Below, in pieces: positions 1 through 8,220 of a DNA stretch of 17,657 nt. Position 1 is the stretch's first letter. Every line of letters begins with the position of its first letter. The stretch spans positions 1 through 17,657 of the forward strand of contig JAIRRU010000045.1 in the NCBI GenBank assembly GCA_031255815.1, in the 5' to 3' direction. A program made the translations under genes and the position numbers. Below the pieces are notes generated by a model. That model was given only the letters and a program-made list of their open reading frames with translations, had not been told where the DNA came from and did not search any database. This DNA is from Treponema sp. Lineage in GTDB: Bacteria > Spirochaetota > Spirochaetia > Treponematales > Breznakiellaceae.

Positions 1-215
1 TCCCGCTCCGAAAGCTGTACCCAGATGGTTTTCCGGTTTTCCCTTTGCAGAAAGGAGTGGATCGCGTGGGTTTTGCCGCTGCCCTCCCCGGCTACTATGG
101 CGGCCACATGGCTCTGGAGGGCCTTTTCCAGAAGCCGGTCTATCCGCGGCCGTTCCAGGAAGCGCTGGTTTTCGCAAGTATTCGGCATGGCAGCAGGGAA
201 AAGATCTTCCGGCAT
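1..215 (-). CDS. MalT-type LuxR-family regulator, N-terminal part (cut by window edge)
   Basis: Partial gene running off the left edge; about 71 N-terminal residues are visible. The reading is my own translation of the minus strand from the ATG at 213-215. It aligns position by position with the next gene upstream: the motif RPRIDRLLEKA is followed by a P-loop (AGEGSGKT, residues 42-49), then WVQLSER, matching RPQIDRLLEKA, AGAGYGKT and WLQLSER of the 308-2872 gene. This is therefore a tandem paralogue. Full-length members are large STAND-type ATPases with a C-terminal LuxR helix-turn-helix, activated by a ligand in the ATP-bound state. The start is supported by an AAGGAA ribosome site just upstream and a promoter at 267-295. 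The C-terminus and DNA-binding domain lie outside the window, so they are assumed. Confidence 0.85.
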   Translation of the reverse strand, partial: MPEDLFPAAMPNTCENQRFLERPRIDRLLEKALQSHVAAIVAGEGSGKTHAIHSFLQRENRKTIWVQLSER

Positions 216-251
216 TTTGGTTTCCTTAATAGTTGAACCAATCCCGCATGG

Positions 252-271
252 TTTGTATTAATTTGTATTAA
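252..271. repeat. Perfect tandem 10-mer overlapping the -10 region
   Basis: The 10-mer TTTGTATTAA occurs twice back to back (252-261 and 262-271), covering most of the -10 and the predicted transcription start of the downstream paralogue. Adjacent direct repeats at this spacing (one helical turn) fit two protein protomers on one face of DNA. They could be a regulator site; this is inference. Confidence 0.45.
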
Positions 272-295
272 ATAGCAAGAATTTGAGCCTGTCAA
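267..295 (-). promoter_or_regulatory. Sigma70-type promoter of the edge MalT-like gene
   Basis: Read on the minus strand, TTGACA (290-295) and TTTAAT (267-272) are separated by exactly 17 bases. It sits between the stop of the 308-2872 gene and the start at 215, giving a leader of about 45 bases. The second paralogue can therefore be transcribed independently of the first. Confidence 0.65.
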
Positions 296-307
296 TTATT
301 CGCGTTG

Positions 308-2872
308 CTATACCAGGCCCAAAGACGCGGCGATTCGCACCGCATCGGCCTTGTTGACAGCCCCCAGCTTGGTGTAGACGCTGCGGATGACGCTTTTAAC
401 GGTATTGACGGACAGGGAAAAGTTTCCGGCGATTTCTTCCTGGGTCATTCCCTGGCAGATGCTTGTGAGCACCTCCAGTTCCCGGCGGGACAGGTTTGCC
501 CCCTGGCCTTCCCCGTGCCGGGAGGGCGCGGCCCGGTAGTGTTCCGCCACGGCAAAAAGCTTTTTCGCGTAAGCCGCGGCGTCCAGGCGCACCCTTTCCA
601 GCCAGTCCCGGGGAAGATCCGGCGGGTTTTCCTTGAGGGCCGCTTCGGCCAGGGCCCGCATATCCTTCCCCAATTCCGTAAAAGGCATAAAAAGCGCGTT
701 AGGCCGGGCCAGGCGGTAGGCCTCCGCCAGGGCGGCAAAGGCGCCCTCCCGATCCCGAAGCTGGTAGCAGCTTACCGCCTCCAGCGCCTTCCCCTCGACC
801 TTCCCCAGCACAAAGGCCCAGGGGCTGTTCCTGCTTTCCCAGTTTTCCAGAACCGCCAGCACCGCGGGGAACTTTTTTTCGGCAAAGTGGTATTTCGCCT
901 TAACCAGGACTTCCAGGCCGTACGCGAGGGAATTGAGGTCGCTTTCCTCAAAATCGTTTTTCAGCCAGGGGGCGAGTTTGCCCGTTTGCCCTATATGGGC
1001 GTAGTACCAGCCGGTAAGGATATCGTAATTGGTAGAACGGGTCGGGTAAGCCAGCTCCTCAAGCAGGGTTTCCATTTGTTTTAACAGTTCTTCAATGGCC
1101 GGGTAATTCCCCTGGGCCGCCCTGATCCGCAAAAGGTAAAACAGGGCCCGGCTTTCGATCTCGTACTGCCTTCCCTGCCGGGCGTTCGGGAGGGCCCGGA
1201 GGACGAATTGTTCCGCCCCGGCGATGTCGCCCTTGTAAAAAGCCAGCTCCCCCCAGCAGAGATCGTCCATTCCCAGGGCGCAGCCTCCAAAGGTAACCGA
1301 AGTGCGGGGAACCATCGCGCTTATGGCCGCTATGTATTTTTCTATCTCCCCCGCCTCCTCGCTGTTTACCCGGCAGAGATAGGAACTCAGGGGCATCACC
1401 GACATGGGGGGGCCGACTTCAAAGGGGTTCAGATCATAGTAATACTTGGCCTTTTCAAAATAGCGGATGTAGTCATAGTCCCGGGTATAGGGGCTGGTGG
1501 TATGGCCGACGAATCCCAAAAGATTGTAACAACCCGCCAGGCTCCGGTACGCGATGGGAGAGGGGGTCTGGGATTCCAGTTTTGCGATAACCGTGTTCAA
1601 CTCTTCCCTGGACTTGTCGAACATCTCAAGGGTCAGGTACATCCCGGTACGCTGTACGTGGGCGTGGGGAATTTGGCCGTAAATTTCCGCCGGCGCCCGT
1701 TCCATAATGTCCAGCACTATCCGGGCGATCCGGTTCGGCAGTACCGCGGGCATGGTGGCGATAACGCCGAGCAGCCGCTCGTAATCCCCGGCCTTCTCGT
1801 AATAGTTGATGGCGTCCATCTTCTGGCCGTTGGCCGCGCACCAGGCGGCGGTCTTGTGCCAGAGGTCTTTTTTGTCGTATTCCGTCAGTTCGTCCTGCCT
1901 GCCCTTGAGGTAGTCGAGAAAGAGCTGGTGGATATGGTAGACGTTGAGATAGGTATCGAAACGGATAAAGGGATCGGTCTTCTTTACCTGCTCGATAACC
2001 GAAGGATCCTCCGCCAGCCCTTCCAGCAGATCCGGAACCAGCTGCTCGATGAGGGACAGCTTTATCAGAAAGCGCTGCACCGGAAGGGGCAGGGGCGCCA
2101 TGATCTCGCTGCCAATCAGCTTGAAGATGTTGGATCTGAGCGCGTGGTTCACGTAAGCGCCGCCGGAAGGGACGTTTCTCAGGGAAAGGCCCGCCAGATG
2201 TATGGCAAAGGCCCAGCCTTCGGTGTCGTGGTAGATAGAAGAGACGGCCTGGGGCGGCGGGTCGATGTTTTGGATGCGGAAATACTCCACCATCTCCTCC
2301 CGGCTAAAGCGGAGATCGTCCTCGGTAATCTTCCCCACAAGCCCTTTGGACGCGAGATTTTCCAGATTGATGGCGGGCTCGGTGCGGGATATAAGAATGG
2401 AGGTGATGCTGGGAAAGGGGGAATTGATGGAGCGTTCCAGGAAGCGCAAAACCGCCTTGTCGTGGAGAAGGTGAAAATCATCGTAGACGAAAATGTATTT
2501 TACATCGGTCCGGGTTTCCTCATGAGGAATGGACACGTAACGCTCAAAATCCCGTTCCGTTTCGGGGAAATTGGTAAACGCGAGCCTTTCGGCCGCCTTT
2601 CTGTTGCCGCCGGAGATCCCGGCGATAAAATTTTCCCAAAAACGCTCGCCGATATTGTCCCGTTCGGAAAGCTGCAGCCAGCCGGTCAGGGCGGGGTATC
2701 TGCGGACAAAGGAGTAGACTGCCTGGGTTTTCCCGTAGCCCGCGCCGGCGCAGACGACAACCACCGATTTTTGCACCGCCTTTTCCAGCAGGCGGTCTAT
2801 CTGGGGACGTTTCAGATAGATCTGGTTCCCCCGGGATATGGGCACATTGCTATGAAAAGATTGTTCCGGCAT
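308..2872 (-). CDS. MalT-type ATP-dependent LuxR-family transcriptional regulator
   Basis: 854 residues, close to the usual ~900 of MalT-like STAND regulators. Visible parts in order: P-loop AGAGYGKT (residues 42-49); Walker-B-like strand IFVYDDFH (127-134); a long helical, TPR-like middle region (about 340-780); and a C-terminal LuxR helix-turn-helix starting near residue 793 (LSRRELEVL, EEIAGNFSLS, TVKSVIRSVYTKLG). In this family ATP and an inducer drive oligomerisation and activation of target promoters; the inducer here is unknown. The ATG start at 2872 has a weak ribosome site but follows a strong promoter at 2981-3010. A paralogue follows directly. Sugar genes lie elsewhere in the window, but a regulatory link to them is only a guess. 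Confidence 0.93.
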   Translation of the reverse strand: MPEQSFHSNVPISRGNQIYLKRPQIDRLLEKAVQKSVVVVCAGAGYGKTQAVYSFVRRYPALTGWLQLSERDNIGERFWENFIAGISGGNRKAAERLAFTNFPETERDFERYVSIPHEETRTDVKYIFVYDDFHLLHDKAVLRFLERSINSPFPSITSILISRTEPAINLENLASKGLVGKITEDDLRFSREEMVEYFRIQNIDPPPQAVSSIYHDTEGWAFAIHLAGLSLRNVPSGGAYVNHALRSNIFKLIGSEIMAPLPLPVQRFLIKLSLIEQLVPDLLEGLAEDPSVIEQVKKTDPFIRFDTYLNVYHIHQLFLDYLKGRQDELTEYDKKDLWHKTAAWCAANGQKMDAINYYEKAGDYERLLGVIATMPAVLPNRIARIVLDIMERAPAEIYGQIPHAHVQRTGMYLTLEMFDKSREELNTVIAKLESQTPSPIAYRSLAGCYNLLGFVGHTTSPYTRDYDYIRYFEKAKYYYDLNPFEVGPPMSVMPLSSYLCRVNSEEAGEIEKYIAAISAMVPRTSVTFGGCALGMDDLCWGELAFYKGDIAGAEQFVLRALPNARQGRQYEIESRALFYLLRIRAAQGNYPAIEELLKQMETLLEELAYPTRSTNYDILTGWYYAHIGQTGKLAPWLKNDFEESDLNSLAYGLEVLVKAKYHFAEKKFPAVLAVLENWESRNSPWAFVLGKVEGKALEAVSCYQLRDREGAFAALAEAYRLARPNALFMPFTELGKDMRALAEAALKENPPDLPRDWLERVRLDAAAYAKKLFAVAEHYRAAPSRHGEGQGANLSRRELEVLTSICQGMTQEEIAGNFSLSVNTVKSVIRSVYTKLGAVNKADAVRIAASLGLV

Positions 2873-2980
2873 TTTTTGACCTGTAAGTTCCTTATGAAGC
2901 CCGGCTTGCCCCTTCAGAACCCGCCGTTCGAAAGAGCGCGCGCAACTTATGAATTTTTTACGGAATACTGTATTATTTTA

Positions 2981-3010
2981 ATAATAATCCCCCCGATCCG
3001 GATCTGTCAA
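2981..3010 (-). promoter_or_regulatory. Strong sigma70-type promoter with palindromic -10 region
   Basis: On the minus strand TTGACA (3005-3010) and TATTAT (2981-2986) are separated by 18 bases; the leader to the ATG at 2872 is about 100 bases. The -10 is one arm of a perfect inverted repeat, TATTATT-TT-AATAATA, at 2971-2986, a possible operator or simply AT-rich promoter sequence. Confidence 0.65.
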
Positions 3011-3050
3011 TGAGCGGGATCTCTTGCCGCAGGCTGCTGAGGCTGAAATG

Positions 3051-3120
3051 CCCGGCAGGCCTGCCGGCTTGCCGGGTTGTGATGAGGATCGGGGTTTTGG
3101 AACAGCCCCGGGTTCCCGGG
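3051..3120. terminator. GC-rich hairpin cluster after the HD-GYP gene
   Basis: Just beyond the stop of the HD-GYP gene lie several dyads: CCCGGG-TT-CCCGGG (3107-3120), CGGGG/CCCCG (3090-3110) and a perfect 16-bp palindrome CCGGCAGG/CCTGCCGG (3052-3067). Position suits transcription termination before the promoter of the next gene, but no clear T-run follows on either strand, so an intrinsic terminator is not proven. Confidence 0.35.
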
Positions 3121-3126
3121 CTTCCT

Positions 3127-4251
3127 TTAAGCCGTTTCCTTTAGGCCGCCGAACTCGGGCTCGCTTTGCAGCGCGGCGTTACAGTGTTCGGCAATCAGGG
3201 CGAACTGGGGGGCCAGATCCCGGAACAGGTCTACCAGGATCGGGTCAAAATGCTTCTCCCTGCCTTCAAGGATTATCCGCTCCGCCTCGCCGGTGCTGAA
3301 GGGCTGTTTGTAGGGCCGGAGGGCGATAAGGGCGTCGTAGACATCGGCAATGGCCATAAGCCGGCCCTGGAGGGGGATGTCCGTGCGTTTTAAGCCCCGG
3401 GGGTATCCTGAACCGTCCCATTTCTCGTGGTGGGTTCCGGCGAAAATTTTCGCGTGGCGGAGAAAGTCCTTTTCCGAGGTTGTTTTCATAATGCCCTCGA
3501 TGGCCGCCTCGCCGATAGAGGCGTGCCGTTTCATTACAGCGAATTCCTCGGGGCTGAGTTTCCCCGGCTTGTTGAGGATGGCGTCGCTGATGGCGATCTT
3601 GCCCACATCGTGGAGCTGGGCGGAGGGAATAAGGAATTCCACATTCCAGGACGAGACCTCCTCCCAGTAGATCTCTTCATCCAGGAGTTTGTCCACCAGA
3701 AGTTTCAGATAACTCTGGGTTCGTTCTATGTGCCCTCCGGTTATGTCGTCCCGGAATTCGACCATTTCCGTTACGGTGTTCAATATCGAATTCTGAAGCT
3801 CCACCACCTGCCTGGTCCGGATCTCCACCATCTGCCGCAAATTGTCGTTGTAGCCCTTTAAGGTGATTTGCTGGCGCCGGGCGAGCAGGTGGTTCTTTAT
3901 GCGCTTTAGGAGCAGGGGAGGGGAGAAGGGCTTGTGGATGTAATCCGCGGCTCCCAGGTTCAGCCCTTCAAGCTCGCTGCCCGGATCGTTCCTTGAGGTA
4001 AGAAAGATCACCGGGATTTCGGCGGTTTTCTGTTCCGCCTTGAGTTTTTTTATCGCCTCGTAACCGTTCATTTCGGGCATCTCGATGTCCAGAAGGATCA
4101 GATCCGGGTTTACCCTTTCAAGGATCTCGAAGAGTTTGTGCCCCGAGGGTATGGGGAAAATATCGTAGTTATCCTTCAGGATGGTTTTTCCGGCTGTAAG
4201 ATTGGACATGTTGTCATCCACCAGAAAAATTCTTTGCCGTTCGTCTTTCAT
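3127..4251 (-). CDS. Response regulator with HD-GYP cyclic-di-GMP phosphodiesterase output
   Basis: 374 residues, RpfG-like. The N-terminal receiver has the acidic pair D12/D13, phospho-acceptor D55 (LILLDIEMPEMNG), T85 and K107 of the KPF motif. A linking helix (about 125-160) leads to an HD-GYP domain with HD at 214-215 followed by VGK, HH at 274-275 and the GSGYP signature at 280-284, then ADVYDAL. All diagnostic metal-site residues appear intact, so hydrolysis of cyclic-di-GMP in the cytoplasm is expected. It starts 15 bases after the kinase stop, behind a GAGGAG ribosome site, so the two genes are almost surely co-transcribed and D55 is the likely final acceptor of that kinase's phosphorelay. 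Confidence 0.95.
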   Translation of the reverse strand: MKDERQRIFLVDDNMSNLTAGKTILKDNYDIFPIPSGHKLFEILERVNPDLILLDIEMPEMNGYEAIKKLKAEQKTAEIPVIFLTSRNDPGSELEGLNLGAADYIHKPFSPPLLLKRIKNHLLARRQQITLKGYNDNLRQMVEIRTRQVVELQNSILNTVTEMVEFRDDITGGHIERTQSYLKLLVDKLLDEEIYWEEVSSWNVEFLIPSAQLHDVGKIAISDAILNKPGKLSPEEFAVMKRHASIGEAAIEGIMKTTSEKDFLRHAKIFAGTHHEKWDGSGYPRGLKRTDIPLQGRLMAIADVYDALIALRPYKQPFSTGEAERIILEGREKHFDPILVDLFRDLAPQFALIAEHCNAALQSEPEFGGLKETA

Positions 4252-4266
4252 AATCGCTCCTCTTTT

Positions 4267-7161
4267 TTAAGCTATGTCTTCCGCCTCGAAAGGCAGGACA
4301 TTTTCCTCCTCGCCGGGAATAAGCCACCCGGTTATTTCCTCAAATTCCGACTTGTCGATCTGCTCCCGCAGCCAGATCACCAGATCCGTGTTCGACAGGT
4401 AACTGTAGCGCTCCAGCTCTTCCATGGCCCGGTCAAGCCCGCCGATATCGTAATTTTCCGCCGCCTTCCGGATCTTCGCCAGCAGGATCGGGTCCGGGGC
4501 CGGCTTCAGGGGCTTTTGCCGCTTTTCTTCCAGGCTGTCGATGAGCGCGGTAAGATCGGCGATGAATTTCCCTGCCGCTTCTATAAAGTTCCCGTTTTCG
4601 GCCTCCACAAAGGCCATGTTTCCCTCCTTGGCCGCGTGTTCCAGCGCTTCCGCCTGCCGCCCGATTGGATCCGCGGCTATGCCGTAGCTGGAGCCCTTAA
4701 TGCCGTGCACGGTAATGGCGTAGTCTTCCGGCGCCCCCACGATCCGTATGGCCGAAAGCAGGGACGGGGTGTGGGCCGCGTAGGAACACAGACAGTCCAG
4801 GTAGGAGCTCCCGTCCCCCCCGAAACGTTCGAGCCCCTTTTCCGCGTCAAGGCCTTCCACCGGGCTTGCCAGGATCGTTTCCGCCAGGCGGCGGGCGTCC
4901 GTTTCCTCCGGGCTGTACAGCATTTCTATATCCTGCTCGCCCTCTTTTTCCGCCGCGTTCTGCCTTCCCTCCGTCATAAGGCTTTCCTTGTCGATGCCCA
5001 GTTCCTTCTCCGTCTCCTTGTCCCGCACCCAGCGGTTAATGGAACTGTTCAGCTTCATAATATCAATGGGCTTGGTCAGAAAGTCCTGGAAACCGTTGTT
5101 GAAGAACAGTTCCTCGTTGCCGATAATCGCGTTGGCCGTAAGGGCGATGATGGGCACGGTTCTGGCGTAATCGCTGTCTATTTCGTTCCTGATGATCCGT
5201 GCCGCTTCGATGCCGTCCATGCCGGGCATCATGTGATCCATGAAGACGGCGTTGTAGCGGGGTTCCCCCTTCCGTATCAGATCGATTGCCGCTTTTCCGC
5301 TGGTAACGCAGTCCACCGTCATGCCGTAGGGCTTCATGATTCCCCGGGCCAGATCGAGGTTGGTGCTTACGTCGTCTTCCAGCAGTTCCTTGGCGTAGGG
5401 AATATAGAAGCGTACCAGTTGTTTGTTCCGATCCTGCCGGGCCATGGTATAGCGGAACTCTTTAAGGTTATCGGCAAGAGCTTTGCCGATAACGGCTTCG
5501 CCAACAAAACCCTGGAGAACCCGGACGGTAAAGACGCTTCCCTTGCCGTATTCGCTTTCCATAGTGATAGTGCCGTTCATCATCTCTACTATCCGTTTGG
5601 TAATGGCGAGCCCCAGGCCGGTTCCCTCAATGTGGCGGTTGCTCTTGGTGTCCACCTGGTTGTAATCGCCGAATATTTTGTCCTTGTCCTCCTCCCGTAT
5701 GCCCACGCCGGTATCTGAAACGCTGGCGCTCATCCACACCCCCGCGCTGTCCCGCTCGCAGCGGATACGCAGGCTTACTGTTCCCTCCCTGGTGTATTTA
5801 AAGGCGTTGGAGAGAAGGTTGTTGAGCACCTGCTTTATCCGCAGCTCGTCGCCGAAAAGCCGGGCGGGCAGGTTTTCGTCAATATCCAGCTTAAAGATGA
5901 TGGGCTTGCTGCCGATGCGCACGATGTTGAGAACCACCGTATCGTTCAGCAGGCTGGGCATATCGTAGTTCACCGGAACCAGCTCGAATTTTCCCGATTC
6001 GATTTTGGAGATATCCAGAATATCGTTGATGAGGCCCAGAAGAGTTACGCCGGAACTGTAAATTTTTTCAAGGCTTTCCCTGGTCTCGGCGGAATACACA
6101 ACCCGCGTTTCCCCTTCCTTTCCCAGTTCCATCTCGGAAAACCCGATGATGGCGTTAAGGGGGGTGCGCATCTCGTGGCTCATGTTGGCAAGGAAATGGC
6201 TTTTCGCTTCCGACGCGGACTCCGCCAGCAGGGCGAGTTCCTCCATTTTTTCGTAGGGGCGGGAAATAAAGCCCGCCGCGAAGAAGGCGGCAAGGAGCCC
6301 CAGCCCGAGGAACACCCCGCCGGAAATCAGGAAAGACCGCACCACCTGGGAGACGGGGCTTTCCACGATGGGGCAGGCCACCCCCAAAGACCAGCCGTCG
6401 GTTCCCTGAATAGGCCGGTACGCGCAGATCCGCCTTACCCCGCTGTAGAAATACTCTCCCGTCCCCGTTTCCCCCCTGGCCATGCGGGAAAAAACTTCCC
6501 CTATCTGGAGGTGCCCGCTTTCCGTTTCCGCCATCTTAATGTAGTTAACCCGATCAAAGACGAGCTTGGGCCGCATGTTGGCGATCATCACCCCTTCGTG
6601 GTCAATAACAAAGATGTTTCCCGTGTTCCAGATTCTGAACCCCGACAGCACATCGCTTATCACCGTTCCCGGCAGGCTGGCCACGATAAGCCCGCCGTCT
6701 TCCAGGGGCACCCAGAACCGCATGATAAAATCCCCGTGATTGTTAAACTGGGTGGTGCTCATTACCTCTTCGCCCCGGACGGCCCGCCGGGCGTTTTCTG
6801 TTTCGGCAATCGCGGGATTCGGCGGTTTGACGCCGTAGGCCAGCATCCTGCCGTCCTCGCCTATCAGCCCTATGGTTAGATAACCCAAATCGGCGCTCTC
6901 CTCCAGCAAAACTTTCCCGATTTGTTCATCGTCCAGGCCGCGGCATTTTTCCGCGACAAGCCGCATATCGGCCCGCAGACGGGCTACCTTCTCCGCAACA
7001 AGCTGTTCGGCAATGGCCGCCGATACCGCCATGTCGTTTTCAATGGTTTTTATAAGATTGCGGCGGGTCAGGCTTATCCCGATAATCACGCTGGCCGTGG
7101 TCATTCCCACGATTATTGCCGAGATGACAGCGATAACCTTGATACGAATAGACAGCGACAT
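4267..7161 (-). CDS. Membrane hybrid sensor histidine kinase (dCACHE-HisKA-HATPase-REC-Hpt)
   Basis: 964 residues from the chosen ATG. Order: N-terminal membrane segment (about 7-30), extracellular sensor resembling a double-CACHE domain (about 32-272), second membrane segment (about 275-299), HisKA with H329 in SHEMRTP, HATPase with N448/N452, DTGVG (483-487) and GTGLG (513-517), receiver with DD 596-597, D642 in FMDHMMPGMDG and K697, and an Hpt domain with H819 (HGIKGSSYG). A helical tail of about 80 residues follows. It should sense an external small ligand and relay phosphate His-Asp-His to the adjacent HD-GYP regulator. The frame stays open 27 codons further upstream, but a perfect AGGAGG five bases before the ATG at 7161 and a hydrophobic segment starting directly there favour the shorter form. 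Confidence 0.94.
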   Translation of the reverse strand: MSLSIRIKVIAVISAIIVGMTTASVIIGISLTRRNLIKTIENDMAVSAAIAEQLVAEKVARLRADMRLVAEKCRGLDDEQIGKVLLEESADLGYLTIGLIGEDGRMLAYGVKPPNPAIAETENARRAVRGEEVMSTTQFNNHGDFIMRFWVPLEDGGLIVASLPGTVISDVLSGFRIWNTGNIFVIDHEGVMIANMRPKLVFDRVNYIKMAETESGHLQIGEVFSRMARGETGTGEYFYSGVRRICAYRPIQGTDGWSLGVACPIVESPVSQVVRSFLISGGVFLGLGLLAAFFAAGFISRPYEKMEELALLAESASEAKSHFLANMSHEMRTPLNAIIGFSEMELGKEGETRVVYSAETRESLEKIYSSGVTLLGLINDILDISKIESGKFELVPVNYDMPSLLNDTVVLNIVRIGSKPIIFKLDIDENLPARLFGDELRIKQVLNNLLSNAFKYTREGTVSLRIRCERDSAGVWMSASVSDTGVGIREEDKDKIFGDYNQVDTKSNRHIEGTGLGLAITKRIVEMMNGTITMESEYGKGSVFTVRVLQGFVGEAVIGKALADNLKEFRYTMARQDRNKQLVRFYIPYAKELLEDDVSTNLDLARGIMKPYGMTVDCVTSGKAAIDLIRKGEPRYNAVFMDHMMPGMDGIEAARIIRNEIDSDYARTVPIIALTANAIIGNEELFFNNGFQDFLTKPIDIMKLNSSINRWVRDKETEKELGIDKESLMTEGRQNAAEKEGEQDIEMLYSPEETDARRLAETILASPVEGLDAEKGLERFGGDGSSYLDCLCSYAAHTPSLLSAIRIVGAPEDYAITVHGIKGSSYGIAADPIGRQAEALEHAAKEGNMAFVEAENGNFIEAAGKFIADLTALIDSLEEKRQKPLKPAPDPILLAKIRKAAENYDIGGLDRAMEELERYSYLSNTDLVIWLREQIDKSEFEEITGWLIPGEEENVLPFEAEDIA

Positions 7162-7166
7162 AACAA

Positions 7167-7172
7167 CCTCCT
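7167..7172 (-). promoter_or_regulatory. Ribosome binding site that fixes the kinase start
   Basis: AGGAGG on the minus strand with a five-base spacer to the ATG at 7159-7161. The alternative upstream start at 7242 has no comparable site and would add a polar, glycine-rich stretch before the signal anchor. Confidence 0.8.
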
Positions 7173-7366
7173 CTAAGAACGAAACATCACCAAAAGTTCC
7201 AGACCCCCCGCGGGCGGAGCTTTGAAGTTTCTCTTGATTCAAATGTTAGCGCTGTCTTTTTGAACGAAATACACCTAAAAAACAAAAAAAATTAATTTTT
7301 TCAAAAATTTATTCATAACCTGAGCGCGCCTGTTCAGTCACGGCAGGTTTCAGGGCTTTCCCTGTT
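7173..7366. other. Intergenic region with AT-rich tract and post-stop hairpin
   Basis: No gene is seen. Directly after the stop of the 7367 gene, CAGGG-CTTT-CCCTG (7351-7364) can form a short hairpin without a T-run. The 7260-7315 stretch is strongly AT-rich, unlike the GC-rich surroundings, with TTGAAA on the minus strand, and is the likely promoter zone of the kinase operon; I could not place a convincing -35/-10 pair. A CGCT-centred dyad, TTAGCGCTGT, lies at 7246-7255. Confidence 0.4.
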
Positions 7367-8200
7367 TCACCCGCGCTTTGCCGCGGCTTCAATGGCGGCC
7401 CTGGCGTATTCGCTGTTCAGGGCTACCTGATCGGATTCCCTGGGGTACATGCCCACGTTTACCGCGTCCGTATCCTTGATGTTCCCGAAGGCCTCGAAGA
7501 AGGCCGCCTTAACCGTTTCCTGGCTCTGGCAGCGCCGGGTAGCCCCCAGTATCTTGAAAGCCAGGCAGGGCTTGTCTGCCGAGCGGATCGTTTTATACAT
7601 AAGGGGTATGTCGCTTTCAAAAAACGGTTCCTCCGCATTGGCCTTTCCGGTAATAGAGCTGCTAACCCGGTCTATGCGGCTGATGTTGTAGACGCAGGCC
7701 ATGTAGAAATCTACATCCCAGCGCTGTTCTTCGGCGTATTCGATGACCGCCGGCATGTGGGTGCCCAGACCCGCCGGGAGGCCGGTTCTGCGGATCAGCG
7801 CCAGGCGTTCCTCTATCTCTTTGTAGTTCCCCGCTTTGAAGAGGGTGTCGGTTACGGTTCCGTGATGGTATATGGCGGCAGCGCCGGCTTCGGCCATCTG
7901 CCGGACATTCCCCTCAAAGGAGCCGGATTCCGGCGTGGTCTGGGCGATCCAGTGCATATTCCCCCCTTCGGCCCTGAATTCCCTGAGGATCCTGATGATG
8001 TGCTTGTCGCCCCGGAGCTGCGCGGTGTTGATGCCGCATTCCATGCAGCGGAACAGGGTTTCCTTGATCCTGGCGCAGGTAAAGAAATCCAGCATTTCGT
8101 TGTCCATCTGGCGGCTTACATGGGAATTGCCGCTGAAGGGGTTCCCGCCTATCACCAGGCGGCTTATCCGGGCATTGCCCAGGCTGACTAAGGGGAGCAT
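7367..8200 (-). CDS. Aldo/keto-reductase-like TIM-barrel protein of unknown function
   Basis: 277 residues. The first strand, ISRLVIGGNPFSG, resembles the N-terminus of aldo/keto reductases (VSRLGLG type), and successive barrel-like strands follow: INTAQLRG, MHWIAQTT, AAAIYHHG, PAGLGTH, DVDFYMACVYN, PCLAFKILGA, DAVNVGMYP. I cannot find the Asp-Tyr-Lys-His tetrad of true reductases, so the oxidoreductase activity is doubtful. It may be a sugar-metabolism barrel protein that keeps only the fold. The ATG at 8200 has an AGGAGG site six bases upstream. Its upstream neighbour is a broken sugar permease, and the repeat element at 8221-8330 lies immediately before its ribosome site. No specific substrate can be named. 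Confidence 0.8.
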   Translation of the reverse strand: MLPLVSLGNARISRLVIGGNPFSGNSHVSRQMDNEMLDFFTCARIKETLFRCMECGINTAQLRGDKHIIRILREFRAEGGNMHWIAQTTPESGSFEGNVRQMAEAGAAAIYHHGTVTDTLFKAGNYKEIEERLALIRRTGLPAGLGTHMPAVIEYAEEQRWDVDFYMACVYNISRIDRVSSSITGKANAEEPFFESDIPLMYKTIRSADKPCLAFKILGATRRCQSQETVKAAFFEAFGNIKDTDAVNVGMYPRESDQVALNSEYARAAIEAAAKRG

Positions 8201-8220
8201 ATGTTTCCTCCTAAAGGGAG

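Noticed and set aside
1208..3013. 601-residue plus-strand open frame opposite the LuxR-type regulator
   Set aside because: It is antisense to a clear gene with P-loop and HTH; its translation has no recognisable motifs and reflects GC-biased codon positions.
4138..5718. 526-residue plus-strand open frame opposite the hybrid kinase
   Set aside because: Antisense to kinase, receiver and Hpt motifs; no family features.
7162..7242. Upstream start of the kinase, 27 codons earlier
   Set aside because: A perfect AGGAGG is five bases before the ATG at 7161, and the hydrophobic anchor begins there.
7246..7255. Second operator with TTAGCGCTGT near the kinase, related to 10543-10556
   Set aside because: Only the GCGCT core is shared; too short to claim a common regulator.
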